From NCBI GenBank assembly GCA_037074765.1, contig JBAMDO010000117.1, positions 62,001 to 126,000 on the forward strand: a DNA stretch of 64,000 bases. Reading direction: 5' to 3'. The DNA comes from Mansonella perstans. Taxonomy: Eukaryota; Nematoda; Chromadorea; Rhabditida; Onchocercidae. Every line of letters starts with the position of its first letter. The stretch's first letter is position 1. The translations under genes were made by a program, and so were the position numbers. Shown here piece by piece: positions 1-12,535 of this stretch. The notes under the pieces are model-generated. The model was not told the origin of the DNA. It worked only from the letters and a program-made list of their open reading frames with translations, and searched no databases.

Positions 1-1
1 G

Positions 2-3000
2 AGAACACTTGAGAAAAAAAAGGTAGCAATTGATGATTTCTTGAGCTGTTATTCGTTATCATCTGAAGAAGAAGCCGCTCTGAAAGGTTCCGAAGCTGGT
101 AAATTTTTCTTGCATTTTTCCTAAGAAGTGTCCTTACAGTGTCCTGAATATGACAGCGATTGCTTTAATTCCTATTATTGCTTCTACTTCTTTCATTAGA
201 TGGAATAGTTCGAAATTTACTCCTGCTGTTACAGATGGCACAGTTGATACAAAATTCTTTGCGGCATTACAACGTGTGAAGCAAATCCACGATAACAGTA
301 AACAACTTCTTCGGACTTCTGGAGAGCATCTTGCAGCGTAGTTATCTTTAAATGACTTTGCCTTTGAATATAAAAGATTACATGTTGCAGTCAACACAGA
401 AAATTGTTGATAATGGGTAGATTTTTAGATTGGAAATAATGGAAGAAATGGCAAATAAATTGGAAGAAGCATATGAAGTGTTATATCATTCAATTCAGCG
501 TAAATTTTCATTTCTATCTTAATTTTTTATAAGTTCCAACAACGATACTTCATTAAGATGTTTTGTTTTTCGTAAGTTGGTGAGATTTAGGGTAGTTGGG
601 ATATACTTCACAGAAACTTCAAACATCACAGAAAGATATTGATTTATTGCGAGTAAAATTTTGATAAAAGAATTCTTAGAGGATGTACGTAAATTATAAT
701 TTTATTTCATATAGGTGTAATAAATTGACTTATGATTTTATTTAAAATTAATGAGCTTCTAAGATTTTTGATGAAATTTGAGTCACAAGAAATTTTTTTT
801 TCTTATTAGCAATTTAGGATGGATCTTTTTGTGCTTGCTTGGTTTTTTGGCAGTCCTTATTACAAGATGAACCTTGTTATCAACAACTTATCAACATTTA
901 GGGGAGTGTCGACTGCTTAATGTGGATTTCTTAGAACTGAAAGGAGTTTTGGTACAATCAGTTGCAGCGCTTCAGGATCGTGAAGTGCTTTTCAAATATG
1001 CCTTAGATGAGTACACTACGGCAAGGCGAAACCATGTAGTACGAGCATATATTGACGCACTGACACGAGGAGGTTTGTTATTTTCTTTGGAATATAATCT
1101 TTTTTTCGTGAATTTATATCCAATAGTTTCCTTATACTGGCATGATCTCAAATGTTTGTTGGAGTAAATGTTTGTCAACGATTATTTTGTACTATTTATT
1201 TCTAAATTAGAACATTAGTTGCAGCTTATCATCACCGAATCCTATGGATCATTGAAACAGGGTTGTTTCAGGAAATTTTGCAGATTTTATGCTATATTTT
1301 TGTATTCACCTATTTGAGTCATCAGTTTCTTCAAAATTAGAAATTTTTGTTTAAATTTTTGGAAGTTACTATCTTGTTGAATATGACTGACAGATAAACA
1401 AATAATGAAATGATTGAAATGATTTATGAGATGGGTGATGATTCACTCATTGGATTTGAATTTCATTCAACATATGTTTTGTATAACCTCAACTTCATTA
1501 TTTTTTTCTACAGGTGCTGGAGGTACACCCAAACCAATTGAATTGTTGTCTCATGACCCATTGAGGTAAGTTGTTTGATGTTCATACTTTTTTTACTGTC
1601 GGCATTGTTTCATTTGCATAAGCAATGCAGATCGGTAAGTACTTTGCAGCTTGGCATTGTAAATTATCAATTCAAATTTATAAGGCAGTTTTTTTTGCAA
1701 ACTTTTTTTTACCAAGACATCAATTTTTTCTTTTGCAGTTGACCAGCTGGCATTAATTCTTTCATTTCTTCATATTTTACTGAAATTATGATTTTCGGTG
1801 ATTCAGATATGTTGGTGATATGCTTGCATGGATTCATCAGGCAATGGCTACCGAAAGAGAACTCTTACAAGCACTGTTGAAATTATGTAGTTCAGATGGT
1901 ATCAATTTTTTCTGCAAGGGTTTACTTTAAAAAAATGGGAATAAGGTTTTGTTCTCTCACGTAAACAAAATAAGACCTTTTGTTAATAATGATGGTTTAT
2001 GAAAGATAGAAAAATTTCTCGTCCAGGAATTATGAACCTTGCAGTTACCACATGTGTTTCTTAGTGATTCAGATGGTACAGCATTGTGGGTTTTAGCTTC
2101 ATGAGTTTGTTTTATTGTTTTCGGCTCAAAAAACACAAAACTCTTTGAATGAGAAGTACTGCTGATGATTCTAGCTCTTATAAAAATGTAGTTTGAAATT
2201 TTTCAGTTTTTAAAGAAAACAGTATTGGTATACAGAGTTTAATTTCCGAAGCACTTTGTCGACCGTTTAAAGTATGATGCTATTAATTTTGTTTTAATCA
2301 TATCTTTCTCTTTTCTGAAGAAATTTTTTTGCATCAAGAAGTTTTTTACCAATCGTCTTGAATCCTTCGCTGTTCATTTTGGGTCAGAAAAAGATTCTTA
2401 ATATCAGTTAAAGCGTTTATGATCAGGTTCGTGTCGAGCAAGCTCTCACAACCGAAACAAACTGTATTGTGCTGTATCGATTGTCTTGTCTTTTCACTTT
2501 CTATCTGTCGACAATGGCGTAAGTTATTTTCGAAATTTTGAAATTTATAGCTAAATTCACTGGAATCCTTTTTATCTTAAAAACATTTACTATTGTAGTG
2601 CTGAACTAAGCGCACCACCCATCTATTAGACGCTTTCAACTAAAAAGTTTGTAATATATTATTACAATATAAACCGAAATGTACGTGTCAGTCAGGCATT
2701 TTTTTAAAGGAAACAGAGTGCAGCTGAATAGAAGAAGGAAAATCATTTTTAGGCCATTTTTTCTGTTTTGATGACTTGTTTGGATTTCGAGCTATTCCTT
2801 CTTTCCAACTGAAGTAAGAACTGAAACCAAAACAGAATGTTTTTGTTTTTTTCTTGCAGATCTTCTTTGAGCCCGGATTCGATGTTAATTCAAACATTCA
2901 AAGAGCTAAAAGAATTGACGTTAAATTTGTTTTTCAGTGGATTACATTCCGTAGTTCAGAAACTCGTTGGAAAGGTTATTTAATTCATTTATGCGGACTA

Positions 3001-4995
3001 CTGGATATTTTGATGCTTTTGGTAGTTGGATAGAATATAAATAGCTTTATCAAAAAATTATAGCTTCATACGGCTCGTTTATCCAGTCAAGGAATTAATG
3101 CGCTTTTTTTTTTTGGTTATTCATGATGTAATTATAGCAGTAAAATTTCTGCTTTAGATGGGTACTCCTGATTACGATCTGCTTCCTGTAGCCGCGGTTC
3201 ATCAGATACTAATGCTGCTTAAAGATGTCCTGGAATCACATGATGGTACCGTTGCTGCTGTGTCTGATAAGAAAGAAAATTTTGAGAAAGTAGGCAGCGT
3301 TAAGCTACTAGTTGCCTTAAGCAATGGATTTAATATTTCGAATAAAAACTGTTGCCATGTTTTATAATAGATTAAATAAAACTTTTTCTACTATGAACTA
3401 GAACGAATGAGTTTTCTGGAAGTCGAAAAAGAATCGATGTGTTATTTTTTGATATCACAGGAAATTATGGTCGTAATGTTTTTAGTATGAGATGACATTG
3501 GGTTAATAAGTTCTGAATATGGCAAATATAAATACTTTTTCAGATCTTTACGACTGTTCTGGATCCGCTTAATCATGGAGTGCAGTTATCAGCGACACAA
3601 CTTCATTCACCTATTGATGTTGCTGTTTATACGCTTAATTGTCTTTCCGCTGTAAATGCTAGTATCCTACTTTATCAGTTCACAGATTCACGCCTTGAAA
3701 TGATTAAAGCTCAGGTATGTTTTTATTTGTTTCCTGGACCTGCTAGTTTCCAAGTAGTATGAGAGGAAAATACCAGATGTTATAATGGAGTTTAGAAATG
3801 GGAAGGGAAGGAAATAGATCGGTTGAAATTTATTCACTGCGAATGTTTTGAAGCATTTATTTTTAAAACAGATTCCCAACAGTTCTTTGTGGATTTTAAA
3901 TTGACTGATTTTTTCGGTATCGCGTCACACTATTACGGGATATTAGATGATTTGAAATAAATTGCTATGTTGTTTTTCCGAAATTTTTGTACATTTTTGG
4001 AGACTGATGCAAACGTTGATGTTCTTGTAAGCGAGCAAGCTACTTATATTATAATGCAAACAGGATTGATTGAAATATATCGCAAAGCCGCAGCTCATCA
4101 ACCAAGTCAGGTATTCGTCACTTCACTCATTAAAAATTTTTTACAACACAGTTATTACTTCCTGTGTTGTAACGTGTTACCTTAAACCAATTTCTGTCAA
4201 ATATTAGCTATCAGCACTTTATTATCTAGCATCCTTTATTGTTTAGCTGATCCTCACTGGCTTTAAAAGTCGTCAATTGCCAGTGCTTTTGAAACACTTA
4301 TATTTGATCGTTTTTAATCGTTTTTTTTTTTTTTTTTTTTTTTTTTTGAATTAGTGAACAATTTGCTATACCGAAATGCTTTAGGGAGCGCTTTCTGAAA
4401 TCACTGGAATGGAGCCGTATCGAATATCGAGTACATTGCTTTCATTTGATTCTTTTCTGACAAGCCCTGATAAATACAACTTAGATCAATGTGCGAAATT
4501 GTCATCGGTTAGGCTAAGGTATATTTAAATCTTCATAGATTAGTCTAATGATTTTATCATATTCAAAAACCCTTTTGTTCGAGATTTCAGTTTGTTGGAA
4601 GGAGTTTATGATCTGCTATTCCACAAATATGGTTTGCTAGACAAATATAATGTCTAAGATATGCAGATTAATTGAAATTCAGGGATACAGTACGAGAGCG
4701 GACGATTGAAACTGTGGTGGCAGCTTATAGAATAATTTACGATAAGGTGGTTGATCCAAACAACAAATATCCTCAATTGTCGATTAAAACCGTCGAACAG
4801 GTATAAAATTTTGGCAGTTGAGATATTTGGAGTGATTTGAATTTTACGTAGAGCGAAGCTCAAGTGTACGAACTTTTAGAGTAGCGCAAACCTTTAAATC
4901 CAAAACCTGGTTATGTGGAGTTCTATTTGATCCTTAAATTTAACTGAATCACATTTCTATTTTAGGTCCAGGAATTACTGAAGGTATGGACGTAG
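2..4995 (+). CDS. cog-6: Conserved oligomeric Golgi complex subunit 6, 3' part (5' end outside window)
   Basis: COG6 is part of the eight-subunit COG tether that captures vesicles for retrograde traffic within the Golgi. Fifteen exons join in phase: 2-98, 235-337, 429-499, 902-1072, 1514-1565, 1807-1898, 2207-2271, 2427-2518, 2938-2974, 3158-3289, 3544-3714, 4003-4110, 4385-4518, 4683-4800, 4966-4995 (about 490 residues, stop TAG). Diagnostic stretches match the family from memory: [61 protein letters not shown], and a C-terminal VNEQASY-like block ([15 protein letters not shown]). The human protein is about 657 residues, so roughly the first quarter lies upstream. The exon beginning at 4003 has the weakest acceptor (TTTTTGGAG). 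Identity is firm; individual boundaries were placed by phase and homology only. Confidence 0.93.
4321..4347. repeat. 27-nt poly-T tract in a COG6 intron
   Basis: Uninterrupted run of 27 T about 40 bases upstream of the 4385 exon acceptor. It is one of many homopolymer runs in the window and one of the longest. Confidence 0.95.
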
Positions 4996-6100
4996 AATAT
5001 GCAGAATTTTATTTCTATACTTATTTAAAAAGAGTTATAATAATTCAGTATTGGGAATGCAATCATGAATTTTTGCTTTACTTCTGTTTTCCTTCAGTAC
5101 CGTTTTGGAAATAATATATTTGTATATCCTTTGCAACTTATATCTGAACCATTGTTGCTGTGATATCCTTTTTACTATGCACATTTTAGCACCATTTTAA
5201 TAATGTTCCAACATTAAATTAATTTTGGGATTGCAAAAATTAATTTTTAAAACACTTGTTATTTGCCATTTTTTGGATATACATAAATTCTCCAGAGATA
5301 TTTTCACAGTTATAACTGTTTATTTAACTGCATGTATGATACAGTTTGATAAGTAATATAGCAATGTGACATTATAACTTATCTTTGTATTGAAACATCT
5401 GTTTACATGTTTTTGTTTATTTGTTTTTGTTTATTTTTTTTACTATCAAATAAAAAAGAGATGCTATTATGTTGGGTATTGTTATACTTGCTTTTGGTGC
5501 AAACTTTGCTTATCGAAATCACTTCATTAAAATTTTCTCATTTTTTTTATTGGTTTTGTTCGCAAATTCAAGAAAAGATTTTTTCGTTATTCAATTAACA
5601 ATGTTCTCTAAAATAAAATGAGAAAAAAAATGGCTGATCAATAAATAATCAAAATTATCAATCGTTCTGAGATTCTGAGATTATTTGAGTTCATTTACCG
5701 GAAAAAAAAATGTTATGAATATGGGAGACGATAGTTTCTGTGGTAGCACTGGGAGAAAGGATAAGTTGCAATCAGAGTAATGCTGACGTTGACTAAGTAG
5801 TTCGATGCGTTAACGCGTTGAGTGATAGATAGGGGAGGAAAGGTGAGAAGTAAGAGGTTGGTTAGGGTGATACGTTTGTCTTATTTGGGATTATTTTTGA
5901 AATATTTACCATTTAAAAAATTCTTTATAAAAATTTTTTGTTGAATAAGTAGAAACATTCAAAGATCGCTCGCTCGGTATGTATATGATAATCATCAGGA
6001 ATGCTAGAAATTTCAAATAAAGAAAATGTTTTAGTAAATTTATTCACCGTATCACTTAATTTTAATTAATAAACATGAAATTTTAATTGATGCTAACAAT
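4996..6100. other. Intergenic: COG6 3' flank and RHBDD1 upstream region
   Basis: AT-rich sequence with no coding-like frame. Short open stretches here are low-complexity Phe/Leu/Lys runs produced by T-rich DNA. The part from 5700 to 5880 is richer in G and A and could hold regulatory sequence for the downstream rhomboid gene, but no motif is recognisable. Confidence 0.6.
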
Positions 6101-6105
6101 TTTAG
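6101..6105 (+). promoter_or_regulatory. Candidate trans-splice acceptor before the rhomboid start codon
   Basis: TTTAG follows a pyrimidine-rich stretch, and its AG ends three bases before the ATG at 6109. In nematodes such an acceptor with no upstream exon usually receives a spliced leader. This is an inference from position and consensus. Confidence 0.45.
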
Positions 6106-6108
6106 CAA

Positions 6109-8862
6109 ATGTTCTTTCGTCAAAATCGTCGAAGACAAAATAATTATGGTATATATTTACTAGCATATGAATTATTAAATTCACGTTACATTCCACCAAT
6201 CACTCTAATTGTTATAATATTTCAAGTGGCAATTTTCCTAGGTTATTTACCTATACTTGGTCAACATAGAACAGGTATGTTATTTCTTTTTTCATAAATC
6301 ATATCTTTACTTTCTTTTTTTTCCCCGTTAATGAATGCAATGTTATATTGAATATATAAAGTATAACTGCTATATGTGTAGAGAAGTAAGTTGTAGATGA
6401 ACAATATAGGTAGAAATGTTTCAGTAATAAGTAAATTTTTTCCAAAAAACTATCAAAGAATTTTAATTCTAAAAAACATTGAATATCACTTGCTAATTAA
6501 TAAAATTTAAGGTAATAATGGTATTTCTAGATATCTTAACATTAATAAAAAAAAAGCTAGCAATTTAAAATGGTGATAATTTTTAGAAGAATTATGTCTT
6601 TTACCATCACGGATATTATATCGATCTGAATGGTTACGAATGCTTGCGTCAACGGTTATGCATATTGATGATATGCATCTTTATTTTAATATGATTTCAT
6701 TACTATGGAAAGTAATTTTTCGCTGATTTTGTTGAAAGATTGAAATCATTCTATCTAATGAAAGGCTATACTATTTTTTCGCAGCACTTTAAGTGATTTA
6801 CGTGACAGTGTAGGTGTATTAAAAGTAGTTATATTTAAATTTATTTTTATTATCTATTGTAATACGTACATTTTAAGAAAAGTTTTATTTACTAGATTTT
6901 TTTTTTTTTATCTGTTATAGGTGATTAAATTTAAACCAATATAGATGATTAGATTTAAATTGCAAAACCTAGTGAAATAAATCATTTGGTGAAACATTTT
7001 TATTTATTTTAGTTTGACTATTTTTTTCTTCATGGAAAATTTATCTTTTTGAAAGTTTCGTTGATTAATATTTGTTGTAGCTTTTATACCGGCATTTATT
7101 AGTAACTGTTCATGTGTTAATCCCATTTATTGATCTATTGCAGATGCCATATTTATTTTAGGGTCGACGTTTGGAACCTTTGTTAGGTTCGAATCGTTTC
7201 CTATCGCTTTTGGTAACATTTGCCTTAGCAACAAGCGGTACTATGGTTGGATTAAGCTATCTAGCCGATGAAATATTCAATTTTAATGGAGGTTATATGA
7301 ATCAGTGCGCTATTGGTTTTTCCGGTTAGCTGATTCTGTTTGCGACTTTAAAGTTATTTTACACTGTATTCGTGTAGTGAAAATTGTATTTGTGCGGTGC
7401 AGATAGTGATTTTTCTTGCTGTTTGGCTCACCAACCCATTCATCATATATTCACTTTTGTAAAACAAAACATTTCGGAGAGAAAGAAGTTGTATTAAAAT
7501 TTATATTTTAGACACTCTTGTTTCAGGTGTGCTTTTTGCTTTGAAAGTATTGCATACAACATATTTTCCTTATTCGGATCATAATTTATTTGGGTGGATG
7601 CCCATACCATCGCAGCTTTCTTGTTGGACAGAGTTGATTTTTCTACAGGTTAGTTATGTGTCGATTGATCATAATTTTAAACATTCTCAACATAAGGAGC
7701 TCATTTTCAGTCAGTAACTATTAAGAATAATCTTTTTAATGTTTTTGCCTTTTTGCCTTTTTATGTATGATATAGATCGGCTTTATTTATAACGAGGCTT
7801 ACATGGTTTTTTGATTTATTTAAATCGGAAATCTCAGGAAAACCTTTACTGAATATAGTTTTTTTTTTTTTTTTTCGTCATACATTGTATTAAGAATATT
7901 AGTAGCTGTTACATTAAATAATGAAGAAATGAGTTTAACTTCAGGTGAAGTTGTATAAGACAAATATTTTGAAAACAGATTTCAGAATTATTTTATGCAT
8001 CAAATTGGTGCATTTCTCCAATTCCATTGATATCAGTGAAACTCAAATTTCATTTTTTTAGATGTTAACTCCCAATGTATCATTTATTGGTCACTTGTCA
8101 GGCATCATTGTTGGTTTAGCCTATACGATGGGTCCATTGAAAACGGTTGTTGATATTCTAGAAAATATCACTTCTGCTTTACTTGGTTAGTTTTCTTTTT
8201 CTTACATTTCTTATGCCATTTGTTCTGATTTAAATTTCGTATTGTTAATGTTCATTTTCAAAACACGCCGTAATAGAGGTTTAGAATATAGATTTGGTTA
8301 GTACTGCTCATGTGTGCGATAGATTTAAATTATATCATAAGCAAATCACGCATTGTATTTTCGATAGTTTCAGGTAATATATTGTCATCACCTGCACAGA
8401 CGAGGGATAGAATGCGGTCAAATAACAGAAGTTGGTTCACTAATTGGAGCTTCGGAGATGGAAACAGCGCTGCCTATGAAACATCTTCACACGGATGGCA
8501 AGGTTGATATATTATTTTAATATGTAGTTTCCACTTTTTTTTCGTGATGATTATTTAGTATTTATTATTAAATCTCATGAAATAACTGTTCAGTCCTTAT
8601 CGTTTTACGAAGAAGCTAGGTTGAATGGGATTAATATCTTGCTCATTGTAAGACCGCAGAAATTTGCTCGGATTGATGTTTGAGGCTTTATTAATGTTAG
8701 ATGAGAGTTTTTTTTTTTTCTTTTGGTATTTCTTGAATTAATGTAATCACTGTGTTTAAAATTTCAGGACGTTTTAATGAGTACACGGGTGGTATGTCGG
8801 AAGAAGAGCAGTTATGGAGAGCTACACAGAGAAGTTTGTATGAAAACAATTGGCAATTTTAA
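6109..8862 (+). CDS. rhbdd1: Rhomboid intramembrane serine protease, RHBDD1/RHBDL4 type
   Basis: RHBDD1 is an ER rhomboid protease that cleaves membrane proteins within the bilayer and feeds ER-associated degradation. Exons: 6109-6274, 6587-6711, 7162-7324, 7527-7648, 8062-8185, 8374-8502, 8768-8862; total 924 nt, 307 residues (human about 315). The catalytic serine is Ser151 in GFSG, followed by VLFALKVL exactly as in RHBDD1. The catalytic histidine is His203 in GHLSGIIVGL. HLYFNMISLLWKGRRLEPLLGS is the family L1/TM2 signature. The C-terminus YTGGMSEEEQLWRATQRSLY resembles the ubiquitin-interacting motif of RHBDD1; an arginine-rich VCP-binding motif is not evident. The start is chosen because an acceptor-like TTTAG lies immediately upstream. 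All exon phases agree. Confidence 0.94.
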
Positions 8863-8948
8863 ACTTTTTGCATTAACCGATTTTGACATGCCTTTCTTTA
8901 GAGCTTAACTCAAAGTTTTCATTATTTGCGTCAGAAACTGATATGTGA

Positions 8949-8954
8949 AATAAA
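8949..8954 (+). promoter_or_regulatory. Putative polyadenylation signal of the rhomboid gene
   Basis: AATAAA 87 bases after the rhomboid stop codon. Confidence 0.55.
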
Positions 8955-9383
8955 GCAGGAATGATTATTTTCACTTTTTTAAATATAGAAACATTTATGG
9001 ACCGGATTTATTTGATCAATACCTTTTGAGAATCTGAGGCGCTGATAATTCCAATAATAATTTTTTTTTGAAGCAGCTTTTTATAAATTACTGTGCATAT
9101 GTAAGATTTCATCCATTGTAATTTCAAGTTATGTAGTATTTCTTTTTTAAGTTTTTATCATAGAACTACTACTTTGGAAGAGTTGAAGCTATCTTTGTTT
9201 GCATTGTGTATAAATGTATAAAGACATTGTACCATGTGATACTACTTTTTTCATTCATCATTCTCTAAGAGATCAACCAGGAAATTAGAAATCATCAAAA
9301 ATGGAATAGTTTCAAATTTCTTTATTTCTGGATAATTGTTGATTTGTGAATATTACCGTGCGGTGGTGTCAGGAATATCCATA

Positions 9384-9602
9384 ATGTACATTTATGGAAA
9401 TGGATATTACTATTATTATGCTCCATACAGTGGTGGATTACTATTAATGATAATTATGCTTCTTATCTGTTGTTGCTGCATGTTAAGCGCAAGTGAAGTT
9501 CCTCCATATGGATATTATTATGATTGCATATGCTGCGGACCATGTATTCATTGTCGTCCTTTTCGCTATCATCAGCACTATTATCCCGTTGTCTATGTGT
9601 AA
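9384..9602 (+). CDS. Small Tyr- and Cys-rich single-pass membrane protein (72 residues), function unknown
   Basis: A single-exon frame starts at ATG 9384 and ends at TAA 9602. Residues 1-16 are Tyr/Gly-rich (YGNGYYYYYAPYSGG). A hydrophobic helix follows (LLLMIIMLLICCCCML), ending in four consecutive cysteines typical of palmitoylation or CYSTM-like modules. A short tail carries CICCGPCIHC and a Tyr/His-rich end. An acceptor-like GTGTCAG lies 11 bases before the ATG, and an AATAAA is at 9696-9701, so a complete short gene can be drawn. The composition is unlike the Lys/Phe/Ile noise of neighbouring random frames. No family could be named; it could be a nematode-specific microprotein. A start further upstream in the same frame is possible. 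Confidence 0.6.
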   Translation: MYIYGNGYYYYYAPYSGGLLLMIIMLLICCCCMLSASEVPPYGYYYDCICCGPCIHCRPFRYHQHYYPVVYV

Positions 9603-9670
9603 CTATCAGGTACAGATCCAGTTCTTATTTGATTCGAAAACTGATTAAAAAGATGATTGAAGTAAAAAAG

Positions 9671-9692
9671 AAAAAAAAAAAAAAAAAAAAAA
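9671..9692. repeat. 22-nt poly-A tract
   Basis: Uninterrupted run of A, four bases before the AATAAA that follows the small Tyr/Cys-rich gene. Confidence 0.9.
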
Positions 9693-9695
9693 GGA

Positions 9696-9701
9696 AATAA
9701 A
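9696..9701 (+). promoter_or_regulatory. Putative polyadenylation signal of the small Tyr/Cys-rich gene
   Basis: AATAAA 94 bases after the TAA at 9602. Confidence 0.4.
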
Positions 9702-10885
9702 TGATCCAATATTTAAGGGAGGGTTTATGAAATGTTGGAAAGTTGAGAAACGATTAGACGAGTTTAGTGTTGAAAGATTGTGATATATAATTACAACTTT
9801 CTATTTCAGTTAAAAAAGATGTTCGTTAAAATTGAATCCAAAGAAAAATGAAAATTGTCTGGAATTAATTCCACAATTTTTGGACCAATCTGTCATTTCC
9901 TTAAATTTCTACAAATCTTTGAAATCGTTCAAAAAAAAAAAAAAAAAATTACAAAATGTTTCACTTTTTTTTTTTTTTTTAATAATGTGATGTTCTTTGC
10001 CGGTTAAGAAGAAAGATGATTTGTTTTCGATGCGAATAGAAGTAAAGATTGTTGCAAACATCCATCGATGTGTTGTTCACCTTTAACCCTTTCATATCTT
10101 CCGTACTTTAATGTTTGATCTTGTAATTTTGAAATCAGCTAGAAAAACTGTGTTTTAAAAGTAACTCATTGAGAAATGATGAATAAATAATTTTATTCTT
10201 ACTGCAAATTAATTTAAGAAATCACTTCAAGTTATTGATGTCCAATTTATTTTTCTTTACCTTTCTCTGATGATAAAATGTTAAGGATAAATTTGGAGAA
10301 AGTGCTTTCAAATGACCAGAAACTATACATACTGATGTTCATTTTTGGAAAAAAAAAAAAAAAAAAAAACATTCCTGGAATTACGATAAAGTTAAATGAT
10401 ATGATTATTTTCAGATTGAAATAGGGCATATTCATTTAAAATAGAGAATTTCTTCAATAAATCTAAATGTTATCTGCATAATTTTAGGAATGACGTAATT
10501 AATGAAGACAATTTTTTAAAGACTTTCTCCTTAGCAATTTACACATGCATGAATTCATTCATCATTCATCAATTTGCAGGAAACATTCCTGAAATTACAA
10601 TGATTTCTGATCAGTTAGTTCACTGACAAATCGATTGTAAAATTAATGATACAGGTGGTGCATTAAAAATGCAAAGTGCATGGAAAAAAAAAAGAAAAAA
10701 ATACAAATTTTTTGTTAAACATCATCATATCACACTTATTATCACTTGTGCTAATCTAAACTATTTTTTTTATTATTTTTCACAACTATTTTATTCTTTA
10801 AAACTATTAGTCATAATCGTTAGTACTGTTAAATCGATGGTAAATGATAATTTTGAGTAAAATTTGTTAATTAAAATGAAAATGT

Positions 10886-10925
10886 TTTTTTCACTTTAAA
10901 AAAAAAAAGTGAAAAAAAGTGAAAA
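10886..10925. repeat. Short A/T hairpin with TTTTTTCAC arms
   Basis: TTTTTTTCACTTT is followed by an A run and AAAGTGAAAAAAAG, forming an inverted repeat of about 14 bases per arm, and a second GTGAAAATTTTTT unit follows directly. It could be a transcript hairpin or a simple-sequence artefact. Confidence 0.5.
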
Positions 10926-11317
10926 TTTTTTTTTCTTAAAAAATCCAATCAATCATTCATGTTAGTTTATATCTTATCGCTATCTTTTGCATGTTTATTT
11001 TTTTTCCAATTCTTTGTATTGATTGATAAAAATTGCAAGAGAAAGTCGGGGAAGAGAGGAGAAAGAGGTAGAAGGGAGAGACTGAAAATGAGCGATGAAC
11101 TTCTTTTTTTTTAACCTTCATTTAATCGTGTCAATAACAAAAATAAAAACTCGAAGTGCCAAATTGTATGAATAGTGAAAGAGAAAAAAAACAAATTAGC
11201 AATATTAGAAAAAATTTTGTTAAGTTTTCCGGAAAATATTTCGGATAAAATAAATGTTTGCTTTAATTCAAGCCATTCCAACAATTTTTTTAATTTAAAT
11301 TATATGGATATAATTAC

Positions 11318-11434
11318 AACAAGTAAATGTTGACCTCTGACTTATAACAAGTAAATGTTGACCTCGGCGATCATGATAACGAATCGTTTGATCAAAGAAA
11401 TTGAATTAATTCAATTAATAAAAGTAAATGTTGA
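11318..11434. repeat. Short direct repeat, two exact copies and one partial copy
   Basis: The 20-mer AACAAGTAAATGTTGACCTC occurs at 11318-11337 and 11346-11365, 28 bases apart. A partial copy (AAAGTAAATGTTGA) lies at 11421-11434. No coding or known element explains it. Confidence 0.8.
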
Positions 11435-12429
11435 ACTATTCGATAAGAACATTTGATGATATTTTTGATGGTTTCCAGAAAAAGTCTTGTTAATGTTATT
11501 GCTATGTATCATCGAGACTAAAAGCAGTACGCTGGGAGTAAATATAAAATGTATATTATACATTATTGTAAAGAAAATATTCTGCGAAAGCTAATCAACC
11601 ACAAAAAATTTAGAATTATGATTCGTTAACAGCAATTAGAACTATGATAGCCTAGTTATGGCGATTAAAAAGTATGGCTTAGAGAGAGAGAGAGACAACG
11701 ACTGGAAATTTTAGTCTATTTAACAAACAAAGGGATCATTTTGTTTCTTTTCCAAAAAAAAAAAAAAATTCTAATTAAATTAAATTAAATATGATTAATG
11801 AAGACTGATAAGTGAGGGTAGTGCAGAAAGTGATGGTGATATAATTTGTAAAATAGTATATGAATCGTCGAGAAAATTAAATAAGCTAAATAGTAGTTAA
11901 AAAAAAAAGGAGGGGAAAATTCTAATCGGGATTTTTTGCTACATAGATTTTTTTTTTTGTTTATTTAATTAGACAAAAATTAATATTCAAATTACTTTCC
12001 TCACTTTCATTTCTATTAAATGCATTTTAGTTAAAAAATTTTTTAATTTTAGCTCACAATTATCATTCAAATTTATTTCCTTTAGATTTACTTCCTTTTT
12101 TTTTCTTTTTTTTTTTTTTTTTTTTTTTTAAAACAATCAAAATTTGACATAACTTTATTACGCTATTCTATTCTTAAATTTCTTCAATTGATAATTGTAA
12201 TTGTAATTGTCATTGCTATTGCATTATGAGAGAATATCAACAATGGTCAGTCAGTCTTTTGCTACAGCTGTTATGATTTTAAAAAAATCAAAGTTCAATT
12301 ATTTGAATTAACATATAGCCAGATGATTATACAGCAAATAATTTGCTTTTATTAATTGAAAAAATTGATTATTTATGCTCGATTCAAATAATTTTAAATT
12401 CTTTTTTTATACCTCTTAATATAATGATG

Positions 12430-12494
12430 AAGAAAAAGAGAGAGAGAGAAATACATACGGAGAGTGAGAGAAATAGATAGAGAAAGAGGAAGAG

Positions 12495-12531
<37 letters not shown>

Positions 12532-12535
12532 AAAG
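12430..12535. repeat. GA-rich purine tract (microsatellite)
   Basis: Long AGAGAG runs broken by short interruptions. Reverse-strand frames through it give only Leu/Ser low-complexity sequence. Confidence 0.9.

Noticed and set aside
7181..7200. GGTTCGAATCG resembling a tRNA B-box
   Set aside because: It lies within a conserved rhomboid coding exon and has no A-box or tRNA fold around it.
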